DNA of 64,000 nucleotides, from positions 434,001 through 498,000 of the forward strand of contig JBANDB010000008.1 in assembly GCA_037576215.1 (NCBI GenBank), written 5' to 3'. The notes under the pieces are model-generated. The model had not been told where the DNA came from, did no database searches, and worked only from the letters and a program-made list of their open reading frames with translations. Below, piece after piece: positions 22,656 through 37,200 of the stretch. This DNA comes from Armillaria gallica (lineage: Eukaryota > Basidiomycota > Agaricomycetes > Agaricales > Physalacriaceae). Within the stretch, counting starts at the first letter, position 1; every line of letters starts with the position of its first letter. The position numbers and the translations under genes are program-made.

Positions 22656-25600
22656 GATATGGGCAATGAGCGCTTGTGGGCGCCTATTGTTCCCCGGACC
22701 GAATGCCGGTCGATTACGTGGATCTGATGATTACTCCTTATCACAATGAGCGCACGTGGGGACGCTTATTCGATGGGGCTCTGGTTGAATGCAGATATGA
22801 TTGGAGTCGATAGGGATTCTTTTCAAACAGTATACCTTACTATTCCTTTCTGACTGTGACAAAGGCTGATTACAGATGAAAATATGCCATCTTCAGAGAT
22901 CTTCATACTACAGGCCCTTGTTACGGGTTATGTGAATATACGGCCGTAATAGTATAGTAACTACAGATTCGGGAGGGGGGGAGGGTTGATGAATAGTAGA
23001 ACACAAAAGACAAGCGACACAGGTGAACAATGGAAAGCATTTTCACTCACCGAAAGACGCAGTAACCGAGGAAAGGAGCGGTGGAAGAGGAGCATGGTGA
23101 CTCCGAGATAAGCTAGTAAAAAAAAGATACTAAGACCTTGCGAGTATTATTCCTGCTACGTTAATAGGTTTTATAGAGGGATGACGGTTTCTGAGATTTG
23201 ACGAAAAGCCGAAGTCCAATGTCACGAAAATTCCTATTTACGGAAAAATCTCCTGGCCTAGTGCTGAAATACTTCCTTGAAGGTAAAATATGCGGTGTGG
23301 CGATGACTTGGCTTGTCACTGCTTACATATGACTGACCGTTACTATCATGGAGTTGACCGGCCGAAGCCTAGTCTGCCTGGGATTCTGTGAGAAGGTGTG
23401 AGCTTATTTAATAAGTACTTCCAGTTTGACGTTTGATGATGATAAGTTCTTTGCACAAAATGAGATTAGAATTACCATGATAGAAACTCTTCTGCAGAAG
23501 TCAAGGATATTCAGAACGGTAACACAAAGATACTATTATACTTTCAAGGGGAGTAAACGTAGCAGGCTCTGTCCCTGATGTGGGCCTTGCAAGCATTATC
23601 TCAATAATGTTCATTGCATTATTTCTCAAAACCTTTGTCATTAAATCCACGTGCGGAGGCCGGACATCAAGACTTCCGTCCTTGCCTGGCCCGGCTCGGC
23701 GTATATTTGGCACTTACATAAGTATCGGTTGGATTTATGAAAGTATTATTTCTGGTTATGGATTCGGGGTTGGAAAAAAGAGGTTGATTAAAAAAAAGGC
23801 ACAGGAACATATCCGATCCGCAGTGTCTGGGGTTCTTATGGCATCACTCCATTTGAAATAGAGCGTACCAGTCCGGTATTCCATATTTTTCCGTCCTGAA
23901 AAGCAACCGGCGCCAGCAGTGAGTGCGGCTTCCAAGTTCATATTTTCGTGCAGCTTCAAGATTTCCTCAAGATTTCTCGATCTCGCAATCTAGCCCATAG
24001 ATAAACGATAAAATCAGATCAATCCGTCAGTGAGATGGGGCCCTAGAGGACGGAGGAAGCCTTGAACCTGAAGGTGATGGTAATTGCTTGCAGACCCGCG
24101 GCCCGACTCCCAACTTTGTTGTTGTCATCAAGGGGGCACGCCAAATAAAAATTTGCACATAAGGTCCAAAAATTTATTTAAGGCCGGCAAGGACCAACCA
24201 CCCACCCACATGACTCTATTATACCTATATATAGGTTGCTTTTATGACATCATGTGGCTGTTCTCCGGTGAATCTCCGGCATCTTGTGGCACACCCGCCT
24301 CTTGCTTGCCTCGGATGTTAGTTTCTTGGTGATCTTTCAGGATAGCCATCAGGAAGACTGCTTGCATAGAAGTAATGGTACTAATATGTATACAAACATC
24401 ATTTTTGTGCCCTAAGAGAGCCCAAAAGTCCATGTTCTAAAATTTTTTTCAGCCCCTCCGGGGGCAACCAACCACCCTACCGGATGTGCCGAGCCGACAT
24501 TCCGGTGCCCCCTTGGTTGTCATTTGTTGATTCCCGTAGCTACTGACATTTTCATTCTCTCACCTTGCTTTCACCATCATGCACATGTACGACCCTCTCA
24601 AGATTGCACCATGCGCCTCATATTCCGTCATTTTGACTAGTTGATCAAGGTGAGACTGCCTCGTCGAGCTCTTATGCTTTGTTCATCGATTCATTTGTGC
24701 TCAATGTAGGAGGACATCGATGTCCTTGAAGCTTTGAACGTTGGAACGTTGGAATGCCGGTCATAGTTTTCAAGGAGGACAGCAAGCATACGGAGTGGTG
24801 GCTATATGGAGGCATCGTTGGAGAAACTGTGGTGCGTCTGTCTTCTGTATTCAACCTATAGCAGCTCTGACACGCATGGATGCTTGAAGTAGTCGTCGAG
24901 ACGCGACTCCCGTGTGCGGTCTCTTGATTACGCCAATTATTGCTCCGTGCGCAACAAGAGAAATATCCCAATATACGATCAAGCAGTCCCCGCCGAGGAA
25001 CGCCGCCACTGTAAGTGATCCGGTCCCTTCAGAGAGCAGAACCTTGACTTATAAACTATGAAGTAGCCAACCTACACGAAGAGATGGTTGCAGGTCGGCG
25101 CCTTTACAAGAACGCGCACGGAGTCGCAGATGGATACAGCATACTGTGGTCATGTCGCAAGGGATCCCGGTACTTCGTTACTTTTCACACTTCGTTCCTT
25201 CTACTCATCTTCAATAGATCGGGCCTTGGTGCAACCTCGATGTCGACGTTACGGGTTAGCCGTGGGTTCTGCATTACGTGACATGATGCCTGCGATAGAG
25301 AAGAATCACTCTACGGTAAAGTTGGCAAAGGAGTTGTGCGCAGTATTCGTTTCCTTGCTAAACTTGTGAAACTCATCGGTCTCCGTAGTTTTCGACTCGT
25401 GTGTGACTGTCGATTTTCCAGTTCCTTATCGCTTCATAGATGACTGAATGTTTCTGTAAGTGGAGGGTTATCGAACTCGGTTACGTTATCTCTGTACCTG
25501 GGTGGTACGTCGTGTTAAATTCTTTTCCCACCTGAGCAGAGCTCATCTCAGCTTCGCAGGCAACATCAGCTGTGCAAGATACAACTCCACACGCGTCAAT

Positions 25601-27745
25601 ACTATTCTCATTCGATTGACTGCCATACTTTTATCGCACAAGGCTTAATATGACAAACTGCCGCTGGTAGAAGACAGCGACCCTCTACTGATGCTTCCTT
25701 TTTATTGCCGTCATCGATTTTGGGTACTCACGAACGTGGAGTCAAGGGATAATGTAAGCCTCCTCACATTCCCAGATATCCAACGACTAATGTCTTTAGT
25801 AGACTGCTCACTTGCGAAAATCAACGGACTTGTTCCTTAACCCCGTACATCGCAAGACGTGAGAATGGGGAGGCTGCTCCTGATGAACAGATGTTCGTGG
25901 AAGTGAGCCGTTCTGAGTCAAAAGACAATCTGTGGTCAGTCGTCGGTTCCATTCGCGCACGATTATCTGACTCATACATATGTTTTTAGATTTCAGAAGT
26001 GTCTCTTTTCAACCTCGAGTTATGATTAAATGGTTCGGTGTTTTTCACGTAGCGAGAATAATTGATGATGCTGCTATCTTTTCCTATTCGCAACACGATC
26101 ATTGATCCTTCGGTCCGTATCCACTTGCCACCAACTCTTTCGATCATCTGTGACCTAGACGGTCCTTTATTTCCGTTCATCCACTGCTGGCTGTTTCCTG
26201 CTTTTATGCCTTCCATGGCCCTGGTGTTCCTCCTTTGAAGAGACCGAGGATGAACCTCAGCACCCTGGTGAATATCCGCTCTGATCCAGCCAAAAACGTG
26301 AGGTTACATTCCGAAAAACAAGGCTGAGGGAAACCTCGCCGTTTTGCTTTCTAACGTCTTGTCCAGCGCTCACCGGGGAGGAATGGGTACAGTATCCACA
26401 TCTTCTAGGATGCGTTCATCATCGCTCGACGTCGATTCCGAGTCTCCCTGTCTGCCTCCATAGCCGTGGAGAACGGAATTCGAGCTATCAAGCCCGACCA
26501 ACGTGGACATCGAGCTTCCGATACTGCTTCACTATCCCCATCTTTTATCATTACTGAAGACCGGAATCGAGTACAAATCCTATTCGGCGTCAATCAATCC
26601 TTCTGCAGAGAGCGGAACAGTTCTAAGCCCAGTTTGTCTTGCTTGGCTACCCTGACTGGCGGGAGAAGGCTTGGGGAAATACTGCTGCGATGGTAAGCTT
26701 GTCCTTCTGGAGCAAACTGATGCTGATTGTCGTGTTTTCAGATACTTCTATGAGCGTGGTGCCCTGCTTACCCATGCCATTTTTACGATTGGATGAACGA
26801 ATCAACGAGAACACAGTATGCGGTTTTGCCATCAGTGAAGGACAAAGGAACTTTCTTCTTCCTGATTGTAATCATGCATTAATCAATCAGATCTAGGGCA
26901 AAGAGGAGGAACTCACTTATCCAAATAAGAACATCTGTACGCTGCAAATGAAGATACTTGTCCCTATGGTCCGGTGCTTCCTTTTCGCTGCAAGCTGTCC
27001 TACTCGCAATTATCCATTGAATAAGCCAACGGCGAGTTAGAAGATGAACTGAGGGCAGAACCCAGAGAGCGAGTATGAGGATATTTTTGTGGTTTTTGTT
27101 CTTTTTGATCTCCATATGAAGACTCACGCGACGACGGCAAATATAAAGAAGTCAGCGTCGAGGCACTGTGGGGTAGCACGAGTGCATTCTCCAAAACCCA
27201 CTCCCCGTACGCTGACGAGAAATCTCCTTTAGGTGTCTTTATCGACAGCGAAAGCGAAGATCCATGAGTTGAGAGCATTGGTGTCAAGCTAGCATCTTGC
27301 AAATCAATGTCGTGCTCTATTTTAAGTTCGGTGGGACTTATGAGGACACGGATAATGACTCATGACGCATGGGTATTAAAATTCCATTGCTGTGTGTACA
27401 CTATCTTTGGACGCCTATCCTTGACAGCGCCGCTAAAGAGCGACACGTATCAAGGGTCCGAGCACTAGTCGGCATTGTCCTCCCCTCCCACCCTCCTGCA
27501 CACAGGACGACCTAGACCTCTTGGTGCGTGTGCGGCTTGGTCCCAACCCTACGTCGACTATGAACACTGGTATGTATGATTTTTCGCATCTGATGCTTCA
27601 CATTCTTACTTTGCTGTGTAGAAGGAGAATCCGACAAGCGTTTGAAGGCATTGTTTGAGGACCACATTCACAAAGATGACAGTACTTCTGTAAATAACAT
27701 GAAAAAAGTAAGCACATACTAAGTATTCCAGAGAGGTAATTAATA
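22656..27745. other. Long stretch without a confident gene
   Basis: Candidate fragments only. At 23580-23861 (plus) a frame begins with a hydrophobic segment and has LPSLPGPARR, reminiscent of a cytochrome P450 N-terminus, but nothing follows it. At about 26600-26800 (plus) a frame with YPDWREKAWGN meets a GTAAGC donor and, after a TTTTCAG acceptor, YFYERGALLTHAIF, then a stop. At 26879-27302 (minus) are two frames of mixed character. At 25084-25281 (plus) is a short frame with HEEMVAGRRLYKNAHG before it. None gave a consistent gene. Confidence 0.35.
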
Positions 27746-29420
27746 ATGCGTTGCATGCTCCAGAATGAGGACCCTCCCACAATTTCTTCCCTCACCGAGA
27801 CCGGGCAAGCAGGATCGACCATCCCAGTGTTGAAGCAACAATCCCACACTTGTATATTCGCTATACCATCTGCTCTGGCTGACACTCCCTGCGCCGATCT
27901 CGGTATCACTGGATTCTTGGAGAAGCTCAACGTGGCCCTCGGCATGTCATACACTGCGGACGATGTTCTCCCCACATTAAACTCAATTCTCAATTTCTAC
28001 AAAGGGCAAAATTGCGACTTTGGCATGGTCTATGCTCATTTTCACGGACTCCATGGGGGTGATATCACTGCCATCAATTTGAGAGGATTACGCAAAAAAG
28101 AGAGGAGAGACCGGAAGATGCGACAAGATGCGCTTGGTGATGGCAGGATCACCGAGAGCTCAGTACCCCCTCGGTGCGTGTGAAACCTGGCAGCTAATCG
28201 GGTGGTGCCATACTGGGTGGCTAGGGAAGACGAGTACGTGTTATGAGATATATGGGGGATATCACATGCTTGGATGGACGACAAGGAGCGCGTAAATGTG
28301 ATGACACCCATCAACAGATACAAGTGGCCTGTTCCCATTCCCAAGGACGCCAACCTTGATCTGATCTGCATCGAGATGTTGAACCTTAAGGCGAAGTATG
28401 CATGGTTGGATGTTCTGTGTTTGAGACAGCCAGGTGGGTGGGGGGAGCATCTCCGCAAGGAGGAGTGGAAGCTCGACGTGCCCACAATTGGATATGTGTA
28501 TAAGAACCCTTATACAGATGTGGTGTGCTACTTCAACGGACTAGGTCGGCCACTGAGTTTGCCACCGGACTTCGACAGTGACCGGAGTTGGTTCAGGCGT
28601 GCATGGACATTGCAGGAGGTTGGTGCTACCAGCAAGCGCATCAAACTTGGTGGTGAAATCCGCAATAAACGTGTATCAAGGATATTCTGCAAACGACTGG
28701 AATCATTGCACGGTCTGTGCATAGTAAGTAGACAATGCCCTGTCGCAGATGCAGAAACGGGTGTCAACAAATCCTATGGACAGAGTCGCAGGCTTAGTGT
28801 ACCTTCTCTACACAAAGTACATCCCAACATACGATGCGGAGCAGTCAGAAGAGAGTGCATGGGTAGCGCTCGTGAATGCTATGGTGGGCAAGAATCGGTT
28901 ACACTTGCTCTTCTGCTTCCCTGAGCCTGGGAACGGAAGCAAATGTTGGTGAGCATCATGGGAGCAGGTAATGAACATGATCGTATTCCTATTGTTAGAC
29001 GATGAAGTTGACGATGAAACTGGTGTTGGTTGAACTGATGAGACAGATGTTGACTGGTATCAGGGACCATGTATCAACTCGGCCGAAGTGCGGGGATTGA
29101 CCAACACTTCAGACAAAGAGACGCCTTGACAAGGAGAGTTGGTTTTCAAAGATGATACCGAGGAACCCCTCACATTCAACATCTTGGCCGACCACCAATA
29201 CTCAATTCCTGATGGCTCATACACACTCATAAGCTGTAAGAGACAGACATACGATGGAGAAGAAGCTGACGGGACGGACCGGTTTATAACCATAATCTCT
29301 GAAATGTGGGTAGTTGGGTGGCAAAGACCGGACAGGAAGTTTGAGAAATTGTCGGTGGTTAGTATTGACGAGGATCTAGAGAACATTTCACCACTGGTGG
29401 TCAAAATGGTTCTGTGTTGA
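27746..29420 (+). pseudogene. HET-domain protein, decayed
   Basis: HET domains trigger cell death on non-self recognition in filamentous fungi and are abundant in mushrooms. The two family blocks are visible: YAWLDVLCLRQ (at about 28395) and WFRRAWTLQE (at about 28585), plus VPTIGYVY and VVCYFNGLG between them. One reading frame runs 27746-28700, interrupted only by TGA at 28181 and TGA at 28244. A frame change near 28690-28750 leads to MQKRVSTNPMDRVAGLVYLL and on to 29420, broken by TGA at 28950, 29031 and 29127. Every stop is TGA. An intact copy would exceed 500 residues. It lies about 140 bases left of the hAT element. Decay is the simplest reading; readthrough has no support. Confidence 0.75.
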
Positions 29421-29719
29421 TATGATTCTCACCTACTGTCCTACCAATATTAGTGTTGCCAATTTTCTGACTACGACCCATCCCTTCCCATCACTTGATT
29501 TTCCTTTTCGTTGGCTACTGGGACTGTGGTAATTATGCAATCTTGAGCAAAGGCAATGCTGGTGATGTGCTGGCCCAGCTTAGGCTCAGCTTACAAGGGC
29601 TAGGGCTCAGCAAAACTCCAAGCTGGGCCCAAAGCCCTCAATACTGGCAGGCTCAGGCCTGCTTGAGCTTGAGCCGGGCTTCAGAGGGATATGCTATGGT
29701 GCCGATAATTGTAGTAATA

Positions 29720-32700
29720 TTACTCTATCATGAATAAATCTACTACCTCTTCATCATCATTACCTAAATCACATTCTTCTCCATTCTCCTCTAAAATATC
29801 ATCCCAAGATCCCTGCGGATCGGTGTACTCTTCCTGATCCATTTTCTCACAGGCTACCTCTGTCAGAGCATTCTCCACCTTGCGAAAAATGAGATCATGA
29901 TAGAAACCGCACTTGAGAAACTGCAATGCCTCCACAACATCAGCTTTGAGTCAATTATGATGCTTACTGATTGTGATTCCACTTGCTGAGAAAGCATGCT
30001 CACTAGAGACCGACGAGGCCATAATAGCCAGGTAATCAGCAGCAAGTGATGCCCAGACAGGATAGCAATCACCATTGTGCTAAATATATGTGTTTTAGTA
30101 AGTATTAGATAGAATTTAATTGAGAGAAATGTACACTCCGCCACTCAACGATAGTGTATGTACCAAGTACATCAGTTGTGTTCAGATAGCCATTGAAATC
30201 TTGCATCCAGGAATTGGCGGTTACCACAGACCGCCTATCATTCTCTTCATTATCCTTGTCTGAAAGAAGGCCTGCAACATCATCAATATCCACATGTGTG
30301 CCACCAACTTTTCTTTTCTTCTTCCGTGGAGATAACAATGCTGCCCCAGAAGATGCTGCATCACCATACAGTGTAACATAATGTTCGTGATACTTACAGG
30401 ATGATATGAGATCAACCTCATGAAATGACAATTGAAAGGAAAGCATGTACAATCTCTTTAGCCAATTTAAGGACACTTTCAAGAAGTTCTGGACCCCAGT
30501 ACTTGTGAATGTGAATTGTTTTACCAGATGGATCAAGTACTATATATAATCTTCAGACAAGTGCACAAAGAAGAAGCTAATCACATACTCATCGCCATAA
30601 TGTAGGCATCTGAATTGCCAGTCTGGTTATTATATTCTGCTACCTTCTCTAAACCAGCTGCAAGTGCAGGCCAGAACTCACTATACTTAACCAAATTTGA
30701 GCACTGTTCCTATGACTTGTGCAATCCCTCAAGGGCAGAAAGAACATGATGAAGTGAGGGTGATTGATCTGACAAGAATGCCTGCTGCTCTTTGTTTGGT
30801 GCCTACTAAAATGTTAGCATTTGAATGCAGTTGATTCATATAAGAAGAAACCTACCACAAGTATCTTAAGCATCAGTTTGACTTGCTGCCACTCCCCTGA
30901 AGAAAGCCTGAGCCTGTCAACCTGTCAATTTTAGCTCACTTTTGAAGGTCTTTTTCCATCAGTCCAATGTTATAGACAAAGGTATCAACCTTCTGAAAGA
31001 CCATGATAGATATTAGTTTCACAAAGTTAGTCAGAGATTCTCACTCATGTCTTTAAGATAATATGCTTGTTGCAGCATCACAAATGTAGAACTCCACCAA
31101 ACAGCCATATCAATCAGCAGCGTAAGGAGCTGAGCTTCTGGGACACCATCACGGTGCTGAATCTTGTGAAATTTCTCCTTCCATTTGGAAGAAGAGCATG
31201 CCTACGAAATGTGTTAATACTGAATCACAATTACATTAAGGAAGAACTTGAACCTTGACTACAATTGAACAGACCAAACCAACCTCATCTTGGATATCCG
31301 ATGATATGGTCCCTTCAGTCAAATCCTTATCAGGATTATGCAGATTGTAATGCTTTGACTGACTATGTGTTGTTATGACAGCCTGTGTTGCAAGGTTCAC
31401 AACATAGGTGGTGCACCTTCATTGCCATGAATCAAAAACAAGCCTCAGATAGACTCAGAAAACTCACCGAATGTGATGCTTTACTGCATCATATACCCTT
31501 TTCATTATCTCGGTGATTAGTTTTGCAAAAGTGAACATTATGGTATCGTTATTTGAAGTGTTATCACAAGTCAACCTTAATTATATGGTTAAGAGATATA
31601 CATGAGAAAGAACCATTAGATGTTTATCTTGTGTTGAACACCATATTGGGTGATGACTTTATACAGTGCTTGTCCTAGCTGAAGACCATTGTGTGAGTTA
31701 TTGAGATGTACAAAGCCCAGCAAAGGACTCTGGAGTTTCCACTCCTGCTCTGCAACTTCCTTGATCTAATGACCTGTTATAGCAAAGTAGCCATCCATTG
31801 TCGAAGCCTTTAAGCATCACAGGTAAGACTAATCTGGCTCTTGACAGCCTCACTCTGGATATTTATTTAGCCTCAAGCCAACTCCTGAAACTTCCTTATG
31901 CATCTGTAGTCTCTTACATAGAAAGAATAGCTAGTGCTTGAATGTCTCCATTATTGCACAATGTGTCTGCTTTCTATTTGGTATACAAACTCCATCTGAA
32001 GCTTGAGAGGTGACATGGATCATTTTCTTGAATGCTGGGTGCTTGAAGACATCAATTGGCTAGCAGTGTGAATTAGAATAACTGTATTTGAAGTGCAATA
32101 TAACATACCTGGTTGGTGGCTACCAGCCATTCAATGGAAACTTCTTGAAAGAGCTCATCTGTATAAGGAAGAACAACCTCTTTCTTTTCATGTTCTTTCA
32201 GATGAGGGTCAAGGTGTGTTTGCCGTTCACTCTCTGTTTTCACAGCCTTGAGTTCTTTGCAGTCATCTGGGAGCATTGATGCGAAACCATTCTCTCCAGC
32301 CCATTTCTGGTACATAGCCTAGTGTTCTATTAGCTACAATTATAGCAGCAAAATTCTCTAGTACATACTTTATGGAACAACTGACAATGGTGATGCAGTG
32401 TTGAGAATTCATTGACCTTGGGTTTTGGGGTGCTCAATTTCTTCCTATAGATGCCAAGTTAGGTTTATGATCCAGGCCAGACACTATTAGCAGTGACTTA
32501 CATGCATATTGTACAATTGCAAACTCTTTTTCCATCTGAGTTTACATAGGGCTGGCCAAAAAAATACTCTACATCATGTATCTTATTTTGCTTGCTATGT
32601 GCCTCGGTAATTTTTTTGATCTCCTAAACTTCAATATCTTTAAGCATTCCATCAGCATCTGTTAAAACATTCTCATGAGTCAAACAATACCTGTTTCGAT

Positions 32701-33034
32701 TTCTCATGGATCAAATGGTACCTGTGTCCACCAGCTCAGCTGCATCCACAGCTTTACCTGCTGACTTCTTGCCACATTTGTGGGCTGGCTCTGTTGGTGC
32801 ATAAGTAGTGTTTTTAAAACTTCTGTCATAGTAAGAAGACATACTCTTTCCTTTGGTGGATGAACTTGGACCATCAGTTGTTCCAACTACCTCAATATCA
32901 TCTACATTGGACTCAACCTCATCAGCTGGGCATTTGTGAGTACTTGATGATGATCCCTTGGCATCTTTACCAGTAGATGTGGCAGTTTTGTGAGCTTGCT
33001 GATGACTACTTAGCTGGAGCTTGCCAATATTCAA
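29720..33034 (-). pseudogene. hAT transposase, outer copy (decayed)
   Basis: Reading on the minus strand, an acidic Ser-rich N-terminal region (about 32710-33034) is followed by a BED-type zinc-finger segment (RVCNCTICM, near 32510, directly before a GTAAGT donor). Next come WAGENGFASMLPDD (about 32290) and EVSIEWLVATNQ (about 32120). The C-terminal dimerisation region follows (DYLAIMASSVSSEHAFS, then VVEALQFLKC, about 29930-30050). This is the family order for hAT transposases, which cut and paste DNA through an RNase H-like core. Introns of about 50 bases separate the pieces. Copy-specific damage includes a TGA in place of Gln just before the LKADVVEALQ block (intact in the inner copy) and several frame breaks. 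Not functional as it stands. Confidence 0.8.
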
Positions 33035-33135
33035 AGGGTCTATAACTCACCCAGAAGGCATGTCTCTGCTTTTCTAGGACTTCATCCATTGGACTAGACT
33101 TGTTAGAAGGACAGTTTGAATCATCTGTAAAGTAT

Positions 33136-33985
33136 CTAAATATTTTGCACAGTATAAACAAAGACTACACTGCATTTACCTTGCCATGCACCTTCCAAAA
33201 TGTGTATTTGGAGCCATAGAAGTGATAAAGCCCCCAGTCCCGCATTACACAATGACTCTCCAGGAAGGAATATGTGTTCTGCCAATGTTGTCAGTATGAG
33301 AACTCCTTTGTCATCATATGAGACATGGTCACATGCTGATAGTTGTTGTAACACTTTGCCAGAAGTAGTAAATTGATTAAAAACTATAAACAGAATGAAA
33401 TCATGTAGCAAGGAGTAAGGGGTCACTTACATATTGGAACAGAGCTGCTGAATGCACCTTGAATGAACATGGTGAAAGATCCACTCTGCTGAGCTTGCTG
33501 CAATTTGGCGAGCCGCAGGTGAGACCAATGATCACGTCGATAGCAGATCCGTGGCAGTGGGAAAAGCTTATCAAAGGAAAAGAAACCAGGCACCCAATAA
33601 TAGCCTTCCAAGCATTGTTAGCAATGCTCTTCACTACAGAATATGACTTATTAAAGAGTAGTGTAAACAGTGCCATATACCCATATATCCACACTGTAAT
33701 CAACGACACATTGCTAGCACCCACAGACTTCAAGACCACATGCATGAAGTCACTGGGGATACCAAGGAAAAGGCTTGCAAGAGCATGGAAAATAGAAAAG
33801 CAGACTCCAGCAAAGACAAGAGGAAGCAGGAACAAGCTCATAACAGAAAAAAACCAGGCATGATGGTGGTGAGAAACTGTTGTCAATAAGGAGGGGAAGA
33901 GTGTTGCATGATGCAGTGACTTGTGGCTCTCTAAAGCTGCACAACAATGCACATCAATATTGGGGAGTAAAATGGATGAATACAC
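33136..33985 (-). pseudogene. Hydrophobic open region inside the outer hAT
   Basis: Upstream of the transposase on the same strand, a frame of 194 codons (33401-33985) encodes several hydrophobic segments, including LFLLPLVFAGVCFSIFHAL and SLITVWIYGYMALFTLLF. It is followed, after a GTAAGT donor, by a frame (33136-33426) with VLQQLSACDHVSYDDKGVL and SLLWLQIHILEG. The same arrangement occurs in the inner copy. No family is recognised. It could be a second transposon gene or the N-terminal part of a longer transposase gene. A plus-strand frame (33459-33863) overlaps it; the inner copy has more stops in that frame than in this one, which favours the minus strand. Confidence 0.4.
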
Positions 33986-34224
33986 TTACTTCAAGATATG
34001 GCTGTCAAAGGTCCAAGATGACTGAGAGCCAGAAAACATTCAAAATGGCTTTTGAAGTTGCAGTTAGTGATGTGGTGGCCTGGTTTAGGCTCAGCTTACA
34101 AGGGCTAGGGCTCAACGAAACTCCAAGCTGGGCCCAAAGCCCTCAAAACTGGCAGGCCCATGCCGGCTTGGGCTTGAGCTGGGCTTCAGAGGGGTATACT
34201 ACTGCACCTATAATTGTAGTACTG

Positions 34225-37200
34225 TTACTCTATTATAAACACATTGACTACCTCTTCATCATCATTACCTAAATCACATTCTTCCTTGTTCTCCTCTAAA
34301 ATATCATCCCAAGATCCCTGCGGATCAGTGTGCTCTTCCTGATCTGATTTCTCATAGGCTACCTCTGTCAGAGCATTCTCTACCTCATGAAAAATAAGAT
34401 CCTGATGGAAACTGCATTTGAGGAACTGCAATGCCTCCACAACATCAGCCTTGAGTTGATTATGGCACTTACTGATTGTAATTCTGCTTACCGAGAAAGC
34501 ACGCTCACTAGAGACTGACAAGGCCATGATAGCAAGGTAATCAGCAGCAAGTGATGCCCAGACAGGATAGCGATCACCATTGTGCTAAAGATATGTGTTT
34601 TAGCAAGTATTAGATAGAATTTCATCAAAAGAAACATACACCCCACCACTCAACGATAAAGTATTTACCAAGTACGTCAGTTGAGTTCAGATAGCCATCA
34701 AAGTCTTGCATCCAGGAATCAGTAGTTACCACAGATGGCCTATCATTCTCTTCATCATCCTCATCAGAAAGAAGACCTGCAACATCATCTATATCAATGT
34801 GTGCACCACTGACTCTTTTCTTCTTCTGTGGAGATGAAAGTGCTGCCTCAGAAGATGCTGCATCACCATACAGCACAATATAATGTTCATGATACTTACA
34901 AGATGATAACAGATTTACCTCTTGAAACACTGATTGAAAGTAAAGCACATACAATCTCCTTAGCTAATTTCAGGACACTTTCAAGAAGTTCTGGACCCCA
35001 GTACTTGTGAATATGACTTGTTTTACCAGATGCATCAAGTACTACATATAATCTTCAGACAAAGAAGAAGTCAATCATATACACATCACCATAATATAGG
35101 CATCTGAATCGCCAGTCTGGTCATTATATTCTGCTACCTTCTCTAAACCCACTGCAAGTGCAGGCCAGAACTCACTATACTTAACCATATTTGAGCACCT
35201 TTCCTATGACTTGTGCAATCTCTCAAAGGCAAATGATCTGATAAGAATGCCTGCTGCACTTTGTTTGGTGCCTATTAAAAATTTGGCATTGGAACACAGT
35301 TGATTGATATAAGGAGAAACCTGCTGCAAGTATTTTAAGCATCAGTTCGACTTTCAGCCACTCCCCTGAAGAAAGCCTGAGCCCATCAATTTTAGCTCAC
35401 TTCTGAAAATCTTTCTCCATAAGTCCAATGTTGTAGACAAATGTATCAACCTTCTGAAAGACCATGATAGATATTAGTTTTGCAAAGCTAGTCCGAGATT
35501 CTTACTCACATCCTTAAGATAATATGGGCTTCTGGGACACCATCACAGCACTGAATCTCAGGAAATTTCTCCTTCCATTTGGAAGAGGAGTGTGCCTAAG
35601 GAACTAGTTAATATTGAATGACAATTATACTAAGAAAGAAGAACCTTGACTACAATTGAACGGACCAGTCCAACCTCATCTTGCATATCTGACAGTGTGG
35701 TCCCCTCAGTCAGATCCTCATCAGGATTATGCGGATCGTAATGCTTTGACTGACTATGTGTTGTTATGATAGCCTGTGTCATGAGATTCACAACATGGGC
35801 AGTGCACCTTCATCACCATGAGTCAAAAATGAGCCTTAGATAGACTTGGAAAACTCACCGAATGTGACATTTTACTGAATCATATACCCTTTTCATTATC
35901 TTGGTGATTAGTTTGGCAAAGGTGAACATCATGGTATCATTATTTGAAGTGTTATCGCAAGTTACCCAACCAACCTTAACAACATAGTTAAAACTTAAGA
36001 GACATACATGGGAAAGAACTGTTATATGCATACCTTGTGTTGAATACCATATTGAGCAACAACTTTATACAGTGCCTGTCCTAGCCAGAGACCATTGTGT
36101 GAATTATTGAGGCATACAAAGCAAAGCAAAGCACAATGTAGTTTCCACTCCTGCTCCACAACTTCCTCAATCCAATGACCTGTTACAGCAAAGTAACCAT
36201 CCGTTGTTGAAGCCTGCCAAGCATCACAGGTAAGACTAATCTGGCCCTTGACGGCCTCACTCTGGATATTGATTCAGACTTAAACCAGTATCCAAAACTT
36301 CTTTACGCGCCTGTAGTCTCTTACAGAGAAAGAATAGCTGGTGTTTGAAGGTCTCCATTATTGCACAACGTGTTTGCTTTCTATTTGGTATACATACTCC
36401 ATCTGAAGCTCAAGATGCGATGTGGATCATTTTTTTGAATGCAGGATGTTCAAATGTGTCAATCAACTAGAAGAGCAACTTAGAATGACCGTATTTGATT
36501 CTTGAAGCACCATATAACATACCTGGTCAGTCACCACTAGCCATTCAATGGACACCTCTTGAAAGAGCTCATCTGTGTATGGAAGAATGACCTCTTTCTT
36601 CTCACATTCTTTCAGATGAGGGTCAAGCTATGTTTGCCCTTCACTCTCTGTTTTGGCAGCCTTGAGTTCTTTGTGGTCATCTGGGAGCATTGATGCAAAG
36701 CCATTATCTCCAGCCCATTTCTGGTACATCGCCTGATATTTGGTCAGTTCTGATGGCAGCGGTAGAAGTCTGATCTATATACCTTGTGAAATGACTGACA
36801 ATGACAACGCAGTGTCAATAATTCATTGACCTTTGGTTTCAGCATGCTCACTTTCTTCCCGTAGACACAAAGTTAGCACTAAGATCAAGGTTAGGTACTA
36901 CCAGCAGTGACTTACATGCATATTGTACAATTACGAACTCTTTTCCCTTCTGAGTCTACATAGGGCTGGCCAAAAAAATACTCTACATCACAAATCTTAT
37001 TTTGCTTTCTTGGTGCTTTGGTGATTTCTTCAATCTCCTGAACTTCAATATCTTTAAGCATTCCATTGGCATCTGTAAAACATTCTCATAAGTTCATGTG
37101 GGAAATTATGAATAGAATGGTACCAATTTCTGTCGGCTCAGCTGCATCTGCAGTTTTACCTGCTGACTTTTTGCCACATTTTCAGGCTGGCTGTATCAGT

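Noticed and set aside
23580..23861. Cytochrome P450 gene
   Set aside because: Only a hydrophobic start and a PGP-like motif are visible. No heme-binding or I-helix motifs follow, and an overlapping minus-strand frame is equally open.
33459..33863. Plus-strand 134-codon gene inside the outer hAT
   Set aside because: It overlaps the hydrophobic minus-strand frame. The inner copy has several stops in this plus frame, and conservation is better on the minus strand.
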